From positions 1-37,252 of IMG/VR virus record IMGVR_UViG_3300033997_000239: a DNA stretch of 37,252 bases. One strand, 5' to 3'. Shown here one piece after another: positions 1 through 6,184 of this stretch. The notes below the pieces were generated by a model. That model was not told where the DNA came from. It ran no database searches and was given only the letters and a program-made list of their open reading frames with translations. A program made the translations under genes and the position numbers. This DNA comes from a virus. Positions within the stretch are counted from its first letter, which is position 1. Each line of letters begins with the position of its first letter.

Positions 1-166
1 TGTTGACGATCACCAGGTCAGCGCCCTCGAAGGTCTTGGAGGTCTGGTAGCCCTCGGCGCTGAGCTGGGTAAGGATGAGTTCGGAGTCCGTGAGTGCCTT
101 GGGGCACCCAAGCGATACCATACCTATACGCGGCAGGCGGTCCACTTTCACAGCGGGTTCATTCAT
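1..166 (-). CDS. rimO: RimO (ribosomal protein S12 methylthiotransferase), 5' part, chimeric with phage start
   Basis: RimO is the radical-SAM enzyme that methylthiolates an aspartate of ribosomal protein S12. The minus-strand frame from ATG 166-164 gives 55 residues and runs off the left edge. It contains [17 protein letters not shown] followed by [11 protein letters not shown] and ADLVIVN, the hallmark N-terminal (UPF0004) region; Cys21 in SLGCPK is the first of the conserved cluster-binding cysteines. The codons upstream of the attachment core (110-166, about 19 residues beginning MNEPAVKV) are phage DNA, while everything left of position 102 is host DNA, so this is a phage-host chimera with an intact frame. 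A purine-rich GAGAAG lies 8 nt upstream of the ATG (175-180). The native start is displaced to 37113-37202. The start codon shares CATG (164-167) with the divergent integrase start. Confidence 0.93.
   Translation of the reverse strand, partial: MNEPAVKVDRLPRIGMVSLGCPKALTDSELILTQLSAEGYQTSKTFEGADLVIVN
102..109. other. attL: attL core (GGGCACCC) inside rimO
   Basis: The 8-bp GGGCACCC occurs here and at 37117-37124. Left of it the minus strand encodes host RimO (PKALTDSE and onward); right of it is phage DNA. Joining the outer flanks of the two copies rebuilds an uninterrupted rimO frame across [12 protein letters not shown], which identifies attB. Joining the inner flanks gives an attP with imperfect inverted arms: GGTATA on the left arm (37097-37102) and TATACG on the right arm (116-121), each about 15 bp or less from the core. 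A very short identical core and a roughly 50-bp imperfectly symmetric attP fit a large serine integrase. The exact crossover dinucleotide cannot be read from the sequence. Confidence 0.9.
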
Positions 167-1817
167 GGGAAAAACTTCTCTTAAAGGTCTTGTCTATAGC
201 TACCTGCGGTTCTCCGACCCGAAGCAATCGACGGGCAGCAGTACAGACAGACAACTGGCATACGCGGAAAAATGGGCCTCTGAGCACGGCCTGCAGCTCG
301 ACAGCAGCCTGACCCTGCGCGACGAGGGCCTGAGTGCCTACCACCAGCAGCACATCAAAAGTGGTGCGCTCGGGGTGTTCCTGCGGGCCGTGGAGGACGG
401 GCGTGTACCGCATGGATCTGTGCTGATCGTGGAGGGGCTGGACCGCCTCTCTCGCGCCGAACCAATCCAGGCCCAGGCGCAACTGGCCCAGATTGTAAAT
501 GCGGGCATCACCGTGGTCACGGCGAGCGACGGAAAGGCCTACAGCCGCGCCCGGCTCAAAGAAAACCCCATGGATCTTGTCTACAGCCTGCTGGTGATGA
601 TCCGCGCGCACGAAGAAAGCGACACCAAGAGCAAGCGGGTCAAGGCCAGCATCAGGCGCCTGTGCGAGGGATGGCAGAACGGCACGTACCGGGGACGTGT
701 GCGCCAGGGACATGACCCCGAATGGATCAAGGAGACGGAAGCGGGATGGGAGATCGACCCCGAGCGTGCAGCGGCCGTGCGCAGGGCCGTCGAGCTATAC
801 GTGCAAGGGCACGGGGGCAAAGGCATCGTGCAGCGGCTCGATGCAGAGGGATTGCGGCTGTATTCGACAACACGGGTCAACGTCACAACCCAGGTCTACC
901 GCGTCATCAAGATGCCCCAGCTCGTGGGCATCAAGCCCGTGAGTCTTGATGGCGAGGAATACCAGCTCAAGGACTACTATCCCGCCGTCCTGAGTGCAGA
1001 TGAGTGGACTGAGCTGCAGCGGGTAGCCGCGCAAAGTGGCCGCCGGCGGGTCAAGGGCGATCTGCCCCACATCATTACCGGCCTCGGCATTACCGTGTGC
1101 GGCTACTGCGGCCGGCCCATGTCGGGGCAGCACCTTGCCACAAAGAAGCGCCTCCCCGATGGGCGCATACGGGATGGATACCGGCGCCTGCTCTGCGCCT
1201 CGGCAGCGGCCTATGGCGGTGGGTGCGCTGTGTTCGGGAGCACAAGCGTGGCACCAGTTGAGCGCGCCATCATGTCTTACTGCAGCGACATCGTGAACCT
1301 GCAGGCGCTGTATGGAGCGGACCGCAGCCAGATACCGCGCGCCCAGGTGGTGGCAGCCCGCCAGGAGGTGGACCAGATCAGCGCCCAGCTCGACAAGCTC
1401 ACGGACGCGATGCTGGCCAGCGCAGACGAAGGCACGCCGGCAGTGTTCGCACGGCGCGCTCGCCAGCTGGAGGTCGATCTAGTCGCTGCTCAAGCCAGAC
1501 TGCAGGCGGCCGAACTGGACCTGGCCGGAGCGGCACGCACAGACATCGCTGGCGCCGATGCCGCTTGGCGCGCACTGGCCGACGGCGTGGAGGCACAAGA
1601 GATCGAGCCCAGGCTGCAGGCCCGCCAGCTCGTTGCGGACACTTTTGAGCGTATCGTGGTGTACGCCCGAGGCGTCAATCCAGATCCCGATGCCTCGGAG
1701 CGCGACTACAAGATTGACCTGGTGCTGATCGCACGCGGAGGCGTGGCCCGTTTACTGACGGTGGACAGGCAGGGCAACTGGATTGCCGGCGAACAAAGCT
1801 CCGACCTAGAAACTTAG
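165..1817 (+). CDS. int: Large serine recombinase (prophage integrase)
   Basis: This enzyme should insert and excise the prophage at rimO. It is 550 residues long, typical of large serine integrases. The N-terminal resolvase domain has Y-L-R-F-S with nucleophile candidate Ser17 next to Arg15, and the EGLDRLSR motif near residue 115. A recombinase DNA-binding region follows. Then comes a zinc ribbon (C-G-Y-C-G around residue 310, later cysteines in RLLCAS and GGGCAVF), and a C-terminal coiled coil rich in Ala, Gln and Leu around residues 410-480. ATG 165 is the first start that lies inside phage DNA; upstream in-frame starts fall in host sequence left of the attL core. No strong ribosome site is visible. 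In the lysogen only about 55 bp of phage DNA precedes it, so its phage promoter probably lies across attP at the right end. Confidence 0.95.
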   Translation: MGKTSLKGLVYSYLRFSDPKQSTGSSTDRQLAYAEKWASEHGLQLDSSLTLRDEGLSAYHQQHIKSGALGVFLRAVEDGRVPHGSVLIVEGLDRLSRAEPIQAQAQLAQIVNAGITVVTASDGKAYSRARLKENPMDLVYSLLVMIRAHEESDTKSKRVKASIRRLCEGWQNGTYRGRVRQGHDPEWIKETEAGWEIDPERAAAVRRAVELYVQGHGGKGIVQRLDAEGLRLYSTTRVNVTTQVYRVIKMPQLVGIKPVSLDGEEYQLKDYYPAVLSADEWTELQRVAAQSGRRRVKGDLPHIITGLGITVCGYCGRPMSGQHLATKKRLPDGRIRDGYRRLLCASAAAYGGGCAVFGSTSVAPVERAIMSYCSDIVNLQALYGADRSQIPRAQVVAARQEVDQISAQLDKLTDAMLASADEGTPAVFARRARQLEVDLVAAQARLQAAELDLAGAARTDIAGADAAWRALADGVEAQEIEPRLQARQLVADTFERIVVYARGVNPDPDASERDYKIDLVLIARGGVARLLTVDRQGNWIAGEQSSDLET

Positions 1818-1846
1818 TAGGCACCAACTTTTGCCGGGCATCAAAA

Positions 1847-1866
1847 TACTGTATAAATTATCAGTA
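1847..1866 (+). promoter_or_regulatory. LexA-like SOS box overlapping a promoter
   Basis: TACTGTATAAATTATCAGTA matches the enterobacterial SOS consensus TACTGTATATATATACAGTA at 16 of 20 positions and has the CTGT-N8-(A/T)CAG core, which betaproteobacterial LexA also recognises. It overlaps a possible -10 (TAAATT, 1854-1859) with TTGCCG (1831-1836) 17 nt upstream as a weak -35. The predicted transcription start would be at or next to the ATG at 1866, suggesting a leaderless message. Confidence 0.7.
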
Positions 1867-2189
1867 TGTGGTGCACTGTCTATCGCCTGTACTTAGAGGG
1901 CCGACGCCTCACCCCCGAGCAAGCTCGCGCTACGGGGGTGCATGGCTGGCTGTGCAAGCAGTCAAAACGTCCAGAGACTGGCCAACCCTTTGACTGCGCC
2001 TACCTACTCCCCGCGCCGGATGCCCACAGGCTTAACGAGCTGATTCCTCCCCTTGATCACTGCAACCTGCAGTTCATCCGGGGCGGCCTGAGACTCAATG
2101 GGCAGGATTGGCGCGTAGACCATCAGTTTGTTCGTCAATCCTGGTGGGTCGTCCCCGATGGCCAACCAGCTGGAGAGATCCATGTCTGA
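1866..2189 (+). CDS. Unknown 107-aa protein, first gene of a LexA-box operon next to int
   Basis: I do not recognise a family. The 107-residue product is rich in Trp, His and Pro (motifs GWLCKQSKRPETG and SWWVVPDG), has no membrane segment and looks like a small globular protein. The ATG overlaps the last base of the LexA-like box, and no ribosome site or other in-frame ATG is available, so translation may be leaderless. The next gene starts inside its last codons (2182), and a third follows, making a three-gene SOS-type operon directly downstream of the integrase. By position and predicted timing it is a candidate recombination directionality factor or other induction factor, but nothing in the sequence proves this. 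Confidence 0.7.
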   Translation: MWCTVYRLYLEGRRLTPEQARATGVHGWLCKQSKRPETGQPFDCAYLLPAPDAHRLNELIPPLDHCNLQFIRGGLRLNGQDWRVDHQFVRQSWWVVPDGQPAGEIHV

Positions 2190-2376
2190 GCAATTGACAC
2201 TGCTGTGCATGCATCCGTGGTTCGGGCAGCCAGAGGAGGAACTGCTGCCAGGCCGGCCGGAGGACTACCGCATCGAGCAACAGGCACCTGACTGGTTCGT
2301 GGTGCACGGCCCAGGCGGCCAGGTAGTGCACAGCGGTCTCGGCCCCGTCCAGATCCTGCCAGCGCGCCATGGCTGA
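2182..2376 (+). CDS. Unknown 64-aa protein in the LexA-box operon
   Basis: Small acidic protein of unknown function (begins MSEQLTLLCMHP, contains PDWFVVHGPGG). GGAGAG sits about 6 nt before ATG 2182, and the start overlaps the end of the preceding gene by 8 nt, indicating coupled translation. The following gene again overlaps its end. The middle section resembles short phage proteins that pair a WF-V-H strand with a Gly turn, but I cannot assign a family. Confidence 0.65.
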   Translation: MSEQLTLLCMHPWFGQPEEELLPGRPEDYRIEQQAPDWFVVHGPGGQVVHSGLGPVQILPARHG

Positions 2377-2578
2377 TGGAATGACCTGGTGCGGCACGCC
2401 CACGTCGCCAGGCTGGTACGCCTGTGTCGTGGAATACGGCCGTCTGCCCTTCCCTGCTGCGAGACACTGGGACGGGGGCGCCTGGGACGATGCGCGCGGC
2501 ATCAAGGCGTTTGATGGACCCCACGCCGATGCCGAAGCGGCATTGGACTGGGCGATGGAACGGTGCCCAGAAGACTGA
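2369..2578 (+). CDS. Unknown 69-aa protein, last gene of the LexA-box operon
   Basis: A 69-residue product beginning MADGMTWCGTPTSPGWY, with several Trp and Asp residues and an acidic C-terminus (ALDWAMERCPED). The GWYACVVEYGRLPFP segment, then a W-D-G turn, resembles small phage-encoded proteins with a compact beta fold; function unknown. It overlaps the previous gene by 8 nt and ends 9 nt before the convergent stop of the AcrVA2 gene. No terminator hairpin separates the two converging operons. Confidence 0.65.
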   Translation: MADGMTWCGTPTSPGWYACVVEYGRLPFPAARHWDGGAWDDARGIKAFDGPHADAEAALDWAMERCPED

Positions 2579-2587
2579 GCCACCTGT

Positions 2588-3631
2588 CTACTTCACGGGC
2601 CGGATCACCGAGGGCATGCCTTCCACAGTGCCCAAATTGACAGCGACCGGAGGCTGCCAGCGCAGATCAAACTTGCGCTTGTCGCTGGGCACGGGATCGC
2701 CCTGGCCATCCTTGAGCGGACCGCTCCAGTAGCCGTGCCAATGGGCGCGCCGGATGTGGCCGCGAGGACTGGCCCCCTCGCCGCCGGCGGGCGCCGTCTC
2801 TGCAGCCTGGTAAGCCGCGCGCAGGGCCGATCCCATCCGCACGCCCACGTCCCACTCCGCAGGCCCCTGCGCTGCAAACAACTTCCAGCCGTCGCGCCTG
2901 GTGCGCGTGGGCTGCGGGTTTGCGGGCTGGCCGGGCTGGCCGCGACGGCTGAAATCCGCTGCGCTGCACAGGTACAGCAGCAGCGAAACAAGGGGCTCGG
3001 CCCAGCTGATGTGCTCGCGCCTGGAGTCGCCGGCTGCAAACGGCACGCCAAGCGCCACCGCATGGACGCCAGCCACATCGGACGCCTTCGCCACGCTTTC
3101 GGCCAGCGGCCAGTCGCCCAAGTGCAGCGGAACGGGCACCAGGCGGTCTGTCAGATCCAACAGCAGGCGCAGCTCAGAGCGGCCATTGTTTGCATCGTGC
3201 TCAAGATGGGCAAAAAAGCCGTGCAGCTGGCCAATGGACAGCTCAAATCCGGGCGTCTCGACATAGACGCACCACTCTGGCAACTGCATGAGCACGCGGG
3301 CCGGCAGGTCGCCGGAAACTGGCGTATCAATCACCGCCGCATAGACCGCAGGATCAAAGCGATAGATGCCCTGGGTCATGCGCCAGGCGATGAGGGCCGA
3401 CATGCGCGCCACGTCGCCAATGCGATCCAGGCCCAGGCGGTTGGCGCCGCCGCCCGAGACGATGGCATAGGCCCCGCCCATCGGGAGGAAGCACCAGTCC
3501 GGCCAATCGAAACCGGGCTGGCCACGGTCAGCCCGAAAGGCATCGGCCTGCGACCAGGCCAGAGGATAGTCCTGCCCGGCCTGCAGGAGCAGCACGCGGG
3601 CGCGATGGGTTTTCTTGCCGAATTGAGTCAT
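2588..3631 (-). CDS. acrVA2: AcrVA2-family anti-CRISPR protein (type V-A, Cas12a)
   Basis: The 347-residue product matches the AcrVA2 family of Moraxella bovoculi (about 322 aa) in several conserved blocks recalled from that family: an N-terminal W-x-FLPM segment, a long helix leading to TQGIYRFD, LPEWCVYVETPG in the middle, and a C-terminal signature GHIRRAHWHGYWSG followed by FDLRWQPPVAVN. AcrVA2 is reported to recognise nascent Cas12a and trigger loss of its mRNA rather than block the finished nuclease. The ATG at 3631 lies 7 nt after the stop of the upstream 77-aa gene, so the two form one operon; no strong ribosome site is seen and coupling is likely. An upstream ATG at 3685 would add 18 residues and overlap the neighbour. 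The operon promoter at 3948-3976 carries a palindromic operator. Confidence 0.88.
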   Translation of the reverse strand: MTQFGKKTHRARVLLLQAGQDYPLAWSQADAFRADRGQPGFDWPDWCFLPMGGAYAIVSGGGANRLGLDRIGDVARMSALIAWRMTQGIYRFDPAVYAAVIDTPVSGDLPARVLMQLPEWCVYVETPGFELSIGQLHGFFAHLEHDANNGRSELRLLLDLTDRLVPVPLHLGDWPLAESVAKASDVAGVHAVALGVPFAAGDSRREHISWAEPLVSLLLYLCSAADFSRRGQPGQPANPQPTRTRRDGWKLFAAQGPAEWDVGVRMGSALRAAYQAAETAPAGGEGASPRGHIRRAHWHGYWSGPLKDGQGDPVPSDKRKFDLRWQPPVAVNLGTVEGMPSVIRPVK

Positions 3632-3638
3632 CGGCTGA

Positions 3639-3872
3639 TTAAGCCAGATCGTCGAACAGATTTCCGACCGGGGGCATGGTCGCATTGATGCTGCTCACGA
3701 CTGCCTGCATCTGCTCGATAGAGCCAACAGCCACGACGATGTGGCCGCTCCGTTCCTCGCCAGGAACTTCGGTCTTCCAGATGTTTGCAGGATTGAAGAA
3801 AGCCACACCGGTTTCTTTGCTGATCCAAGCGACATGCTTGTGGGCCTGCATTGGGGCTTGTTGCTTTTCCAT
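3639..3872 (-). CDS. Unknown 77-aa protein cotranscribed with acrVA2 (candidate Acr)
   Basis: No family recognised. The product (MEKQQAPMQAHKH..., then HIVVAVGSIEQMQAVV and a C-terminal acidic NLFDDLA) looks globular with one predicted helix near the end and no membrane segment. AGGAGC lies 8 nt before the ATG, a good ribosome site. It is the first gene behind the operator-bearing promoter at 3948-3976 and sits 7 nt upstream of acrVA2. By guilt by association it is a candidate new anti-CRISPR or AcrVA2 partner; that is inference only. Confidence 0.75.
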   Translation of the reverse strand: MEKQQAPMQAHKHVAWISKETGVAFFNPANIWKTEVPGEERSGHIVVAVGSIEQMQAVVSSINATMPPVGNLFDDLA

Positions 3873-3947
3873 GAGCTGCTCCTAGAGAGTGTTTCCCGGC
3901 TACTCACCGCCGGAGGGTGTTGTCAGCGTTGTGCTGCCATGGGTATA

Positions 3948-3976
3948 AATGTAGTACGGATTCCGTACTCAGTCAA
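3948..3976 (-). promoter_or_regulatory. Promoter of the acrVA2 operon
   Basis: On the minus strand TTGACT (3971-3976) and TACATT (3948-3953) are separated by exactly 17 nt, a good sigma-70 layout. The spacer is almost filled by the palindromic operator, so a bound repressor would block RNA polymerase. The promoter lies just beyond the stop codon of the HTH gene and drives the 77-aa gene and acrVA2. Confidence 0.75.
3953..3969. promoter_or_regulatory. Operator copy 1, AGTACGGATTCCGTACT
   Basis: Two perfect 8-bp arms, AGTACGGA and TCCGTACT, flank one central base. The identical 17-mer recurs at 4878-4894, in the same place between the -35 and -10 of the neighbouring operon. The small HTH protein encoded at 3980-4168 is the obvious candidate ligand. 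Confidence 0.85.
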
Positions 3977-3979
3977 CAA

Positions 3980-4168
3980 TTATTTCTCACCGAGCGGCTG
4001 CAGCCCGGCGTCAATGGCAGCACAGGCCAACGCGAGCCAGCGCGGCAGCGCCCCCTCTCGCCTGAGGTACTCGGCGAAAGTGGTGCGGCCCATCCCGAGC
4101 GCCTCGGCCGCAGTGTTGTAGGTGTAGCCGTGGCGGACCTGCCAGGCTCGAAGGTCAGTAGCGTTCAT
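3980..4168 (-). CDS. Small HTH regulator, Aca-like (anti-CRISPR associated)
   Basis: The 62-residue protein has a helix-turn-helix over residues 16-37 (YNTAAEALGMGRTTFAEYLRR), followed by a short helix typical of small Cro-like or Aca dimers. It is the last gene of a three-gene operon (start overlaps the upstream stop as ATGA) and lies directly upstream of the acrVA2 promoter. Identical palindromic operators sit in its own operon promoter and in the acrVA2 promoter, so it probably represses both, as Aca proteins do for acr genes. I cannot place it in a numbered Aca family. It could instead be a general phage regulator. Confidence 0.82.
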   Translation of the reverse strand: MNATDLRAWQVRHGYTYNTAAEALGMGRTTFAEYLRREGALPRWLALACAAIDAGLQPLGEK

Positions 4169-4521
4169 CGTGGTTTTGCTCTTGGGGCTGACATGAATAC
4201 GCCGCGACGCTTCCAGTCGCCCGCATTGTGTGTTGTTGGGAGCCCTTGCTGCACGACCCAGTCATGGAAAGATTCGGCTATTTCAGCAACACGATTGCGT
4301 TCGGAAGCCCTGATGTAATCGCCAGACTTGAGCTTCTCTGCAACGACCAGACAGAAGTCTTGTTCATGTGCCGGAGGGACTCTCACAGTGACAACCTGCT
4401 GAATGGGGTGTTCCAGCCGCGTTTGCGGTTGAGAAAGGCGCATCTCAAGTTCTGCCGCGACATCGCGCATGAGCTTGAGTAAGCCGGGCGTGGAGATTTC
4501 GGGGAGTTTGATGATCTGCAT
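4165..4521 (-). CDS. Unknown 118-aa protein upstream of the Aca-like gene
   Basis: No family recognised. The N-terminal part (MQIIKLPEISTPGLLKLMRDVAAELEMRLS) predicts a helix that may mediate oligomerisation; the C-terminal half contains KSGDYIRASERNRVAEIAESFHDWVVQQG and a basic end. ATG 4521 lies one base after the stop of the upstream gene, which suggests translational coupling. Alternative upstream starts at 4545 and 4554, the latter behind AAGGAAG, would overlap the neighbour. Its stop overlaps the start of the HTH gene. Lying in an Aca-type operon, it is a candidate anti-defence gene. Confidence 0.72.
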   Translation of the reverse strand: MQIIKLPEISTPGLLKLMRDVAAELEMRLSQPQTRLEHPIQQVVTVRVPPAHEQDFCLVVAEKLKSGDYIRASERNRVAEIAESFHDWVVQQGLPTTHNAGDWKRRGVFMSAPRAKPR

Positions 4522-4522
4522 G

Positions 4523-4825
4523 TCAGTCGTACTTGTAGACGTCATCTTCATCATCTTCCTTGCGCGCAGCGATTGCGGCAGCCGTGCGTTGCTGGTAAAT
4601 CTCGCGGTCGATGTCGATCTGCCCATCAGCGTTCAGGATGACGATGTCGTGATTCTCGTCCAGGACATTGGCCCACCCGTCATCGCCGGCGCAGAACTCT
4701 TTCAGCTCGGCCACAGGGTAGTAGCCCCGAGCCGGTTCGCGGCTGTAGTCATCGAAGTCTACGGAGTAGACGGCACGGCCCGAACCAGTGACTTTGGAGG
4801 TCTTGAAAGCCGCAACGTAAATCAT
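4523..4825 (-). CDS. Unknown 100-aa acidic protein, first gene of the Aca-like operon
   Basis: No family recognised. The protein begins MIYVAAFKTSKV, has a beta-rich middle (AVYSVDFDDYS, GYYPVAELKEFC, HDIVILNADGQIDID) and a very acidic tail (KEDDEDDVYKYD), giving a strongly negative charge like many DNA-mimic or anti-defence proteins. AAGGGGTG upstream of the ATG is a good ribosome site. It is the first gene behind the second operator-bearing promoter (4873-4901). A role against host defence is possible but unproven. Confidence 0.78.
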   Translation of the reverse strand: MIYVAAFKTSKVTGSGRAVYSVDFDDYSREPARGYYPVAELKEFCAGDDGWANVLDENHDIVILNADGQIDIDREIYQQRTAAAIAARKEDDEDDVYKYD

Positions 4826-4872
4826 GCTGCACCCCTTTTGGTTGTGGCGCTCGACGTGTCGCCCTGGGGCAT

Positions 4873-4901
4873 AGTGTAGTACGGATTCCGTACTACAACA
4901 A
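4873..4901 (-). promoter_or_regulatory. Promoter of the Aca-like operon
   Basis: On the minus strand TTGTTG (4896-4901) and TACACT (4873-4878) are 17 nt apart, with the operator filling the spacer exactly as in the acrVA2 promoter. It drives the 100-aa, 118-aa and HTH genes. It lies only 8 nt beyond the stop of the Rz gene, so late transcription could also read through. Confidence 0.7.
4877..4895. promoter_or_regulatory. Operator copy 2, TAGTACGGATTCCGTACTA
   Basis: Same palindrome as at 3953-3969, here extended to 9-bp arms around one central base. Two identical 17-bp cores about 925 bp apart, each centred in a promoter spacer, argue for one repressor controlling both operons. Confidence 0.85.
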
Positions 4902-4909
4902 GCACTCCT

Positions 4910-5440
4910 TTACGGCGCCGCATGGATCATCGCGGCGCTGGCGTCGTAGGCCCGTTCGCAGGCATTGCCCCGCCCCCGGGCATCGTCAGCAATGCGCGCC
5001 AACTCTCCCGCTCGTTCGTCAGCGCGGCGCTGCAGCTCGGCGAGCAGATCGAGGGCATCGGTGTCTGGCGCGCACTGTCCGGCAGTGGCGCGAGCCTGGG
5101 CGGCCGCACGGTGGGCGTTGATGTAGTCGGCGAGGTCGCCGCGCAGCCGGCCAGCAGCAGCGCGGGCAGCGTCAGCGTCAGCAGCAGCGCGGGCTTGTGC
5201 CTGGCCAGATTCGCGGGCAATGTTGTCGAGGTCTTCACGGTAGGTGCCTTCCAGTTTTCGATATCGCTCGGATGTTTCGGCGGCCGCTGCAGCTGCGGCC
5301 GCGCGCTCGGTCGCCAGGTCGGCGCGGGCCTTGTCGGCCGCGCGCAAAGCGAGCAGATGGCCTACGCTCTGCCACAGCAGCAGCGCGGCCAGCACAAGGG
5401 TCAGGAGCTGCCAGGCGCGGGATTTGAGGAGGGCCAGCAT
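4910..5440 (-). CDS. Rz-like inner-membrane spanin
   Basis: The 176-residue protein has a single N-terminal membrane anchor (LLTLVLAALLLWQSV, residues 12-26) and a long Ala/Arg/Glu-rich periplasmic coiled coil (residues 33-120), the hallmark of i-spanins that fuse inner and outer membranes at the last step of lysis. Its ATG directly follows the TAG stop of the endolysin. A lipoprotein gene is nested in the +1 frame, the classic Rz/Rz1 layout. It closes the lysis cassette. Confidence 0.85.
   Translation of the reverse strand: MLALLKSRAWQLLTLVLAALLLWQSVGHLLALRAADKARADLATERAAAAAAAAETSERYRKLEGTYREDLDNIARESGQAQARAAADADAARAAAGRLRGDLADYINAHRAAAQARATAGQCAPDTDALDLLAELQRRADERAGELARIADDARGRGNACERAYDASAAMIHAAP
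4927..5238 (-). CDS. Rz1-like outer-membrane spanin lipoprotein (nested in Rz)
   Basis: A 103-residue frame nested wholly inside the Rz gene in the +1 frame. It starts with GTG 5238, preceded by AAGG at 8 nt. The N-terminus is a lipoprotein signal: basic residues, a hydrophobic stretch (ALLLTLTLPALLLAG) and a lipobox L-L-A-G-C with Cys32 as the lipidated residue. A Pro/Thr/Ser-rich segment follows, as in Rz1 proteins. It should pair with Rz to bridge the periplasm. At 103 residues it is somewhat long for an embedded Rz1; the C-terminal part may be less constrained. Confidence 0.82.
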   Translation of the reverse strand: MKTSTTLPANLARHKPALLLTLTLPALLLAGCAATSPTTSTPTVRPPRLAPLPDSARQTPMPSICSPSCSAALTNERESWRALLTMPGGGAMPANGPTTPAPR

Positions 5441-5896
5441 CTACACCTCCTGTATGCCCACCAACGTGCTTTTGCCGCTGACGGTGATCACGCGGTTGAC
5501 GGGTTTGTCCGGCGTGCGTGTGGACAGGTGCACCCAGTGCTTGCCGCCCACGCTCTCATAGATGATTTGCCCGATGCCCAACGCGTTGACGTGGGGCGCC
5601 AAGGCCTTGGCCACGGCGTATGGCGCGCCGAATTTGGGCGCCACGATGTCGGCGGCCGCGCCGATGGCGTGGTCGCTGCTGGTGACGCCGCCCACGGCAG
5701 CATTGACAGCGCGCGAGCGGTAGCCACTGGTCACGACGATGGGCACGCCCAGGTGCGCGCGCACGCGCTCCAGCATCGCGGCCGTAAGTGCCAGGCGCTG
5801 CAGGGCCTCGGGCGTTGGAGTGTTGTCCAGGCCCTGGCGCTGCGCGGTAGTGCTGGCGGTCATTTCCGCCAGCGTGAAATGGGGGGTCAGTTGCAT
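5441..5896 (-). CDS. Peptidase M15-family endolysin
   Basis: A 151-residue zinc peptidase of the M15 (D-Ala-D-Ala carboxypeptidase/YcbK-like) family, cleaving peptidoglycan peptides. Visible features: an N-terminal FTLAEM segment, the S-D-H-x-x-G-x-A-x-D zinc/catalytic motif (SDHAIGAAADI, mid protein), VTSGYRS before it, and the second metal site HWVH near residue 127. ATG 5896 follows GAGGGA at about 9 nt. There is no signal peptide, so release depends on a holin. It lies between the two membrane-protein genes and Rz/Rz1. Confidence 0.9.
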   Translation of the reverse strand: MQLTPHFTLAEMTASTTAQRQGLDNTPTPEALQRLALTAAMLERVRAHLGVPIVVTSGYRSRAVNAAVGGVTSSDHAIGAAADIVAPKFGAPYAVAKALAPHVNALGIGQIIYESVGGKHWVHLSTRTPDKPVNRVITVSGKSTLVGIQEV

Positions 5897-5901
5897 GATG
5901 T

Positions 5902-6183
5902 CTATCCCTCTTTGAATCGGGTACGAACGATGAGCACGACAAAGCCCGCGAACATGCACAGTTCGCGGGCCGTGGGTGCTGGGAAATCGAAGATGGGCGC
6001 GACGAGCGCGCCGGCGCCGGCGGCCGCGAGCAGGCACCAGGCCAGGGCCTTGAGCCATGCAAGCAGGCGCTGATTGCCGGTGAGCCCCGGCAGGCACGGC
6101 CGGGTGCGCTCCAGCTTGTTGAGGGCTTCGGCCAGGACGACCAGGCCGAAGATCCAGAGCAGGAAAAAGCCAAGGTGTCGCAT
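5902..6183 (-). CDS. Small membrane protein of the lysis cassette (holin or antiholin candidate)
   Basis: A 93-residue protein with predicted membrane helices at residues 3-20 (LGFFLLWIFGLVVLAEAL), about 42-64 (LAWLKALAWCLLAAAGAGALVAP) and 75-87 (LCMFAGFVVLIVR), with a basic tail. It lies directly upstream of the endolysin and downstream of another membrane protein. Size, helices and position fit a class I holin or its antagonist; which of the two pore candidates is the holin cannot be told from the sequence. Confidence 0.7.
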   Translation of the reverse strand: MRHLGFFLLWIFGLVVLAEALNKLERTRPCLPGLTGNQRLLAWLKALAWCLLAAAGAGALVAPIFDFPAPTARELCMFAGFVVLIVRTRFKEG

Positions 6184-6184
6184 G

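Noticed and set aside
75-164. Longer integrase starting at ATG 75
   Set aside because: The extra 30 residues are encoded largely by host rimO DNA left of the attL core, so they cannot belong to the phage gene.
2735-3688. 317-codon + strand frame opposite acrVA2
   Set aside because: Composition typical of an antisense shadow and no start signals; the minus strand carries AcrVA2 motifs.
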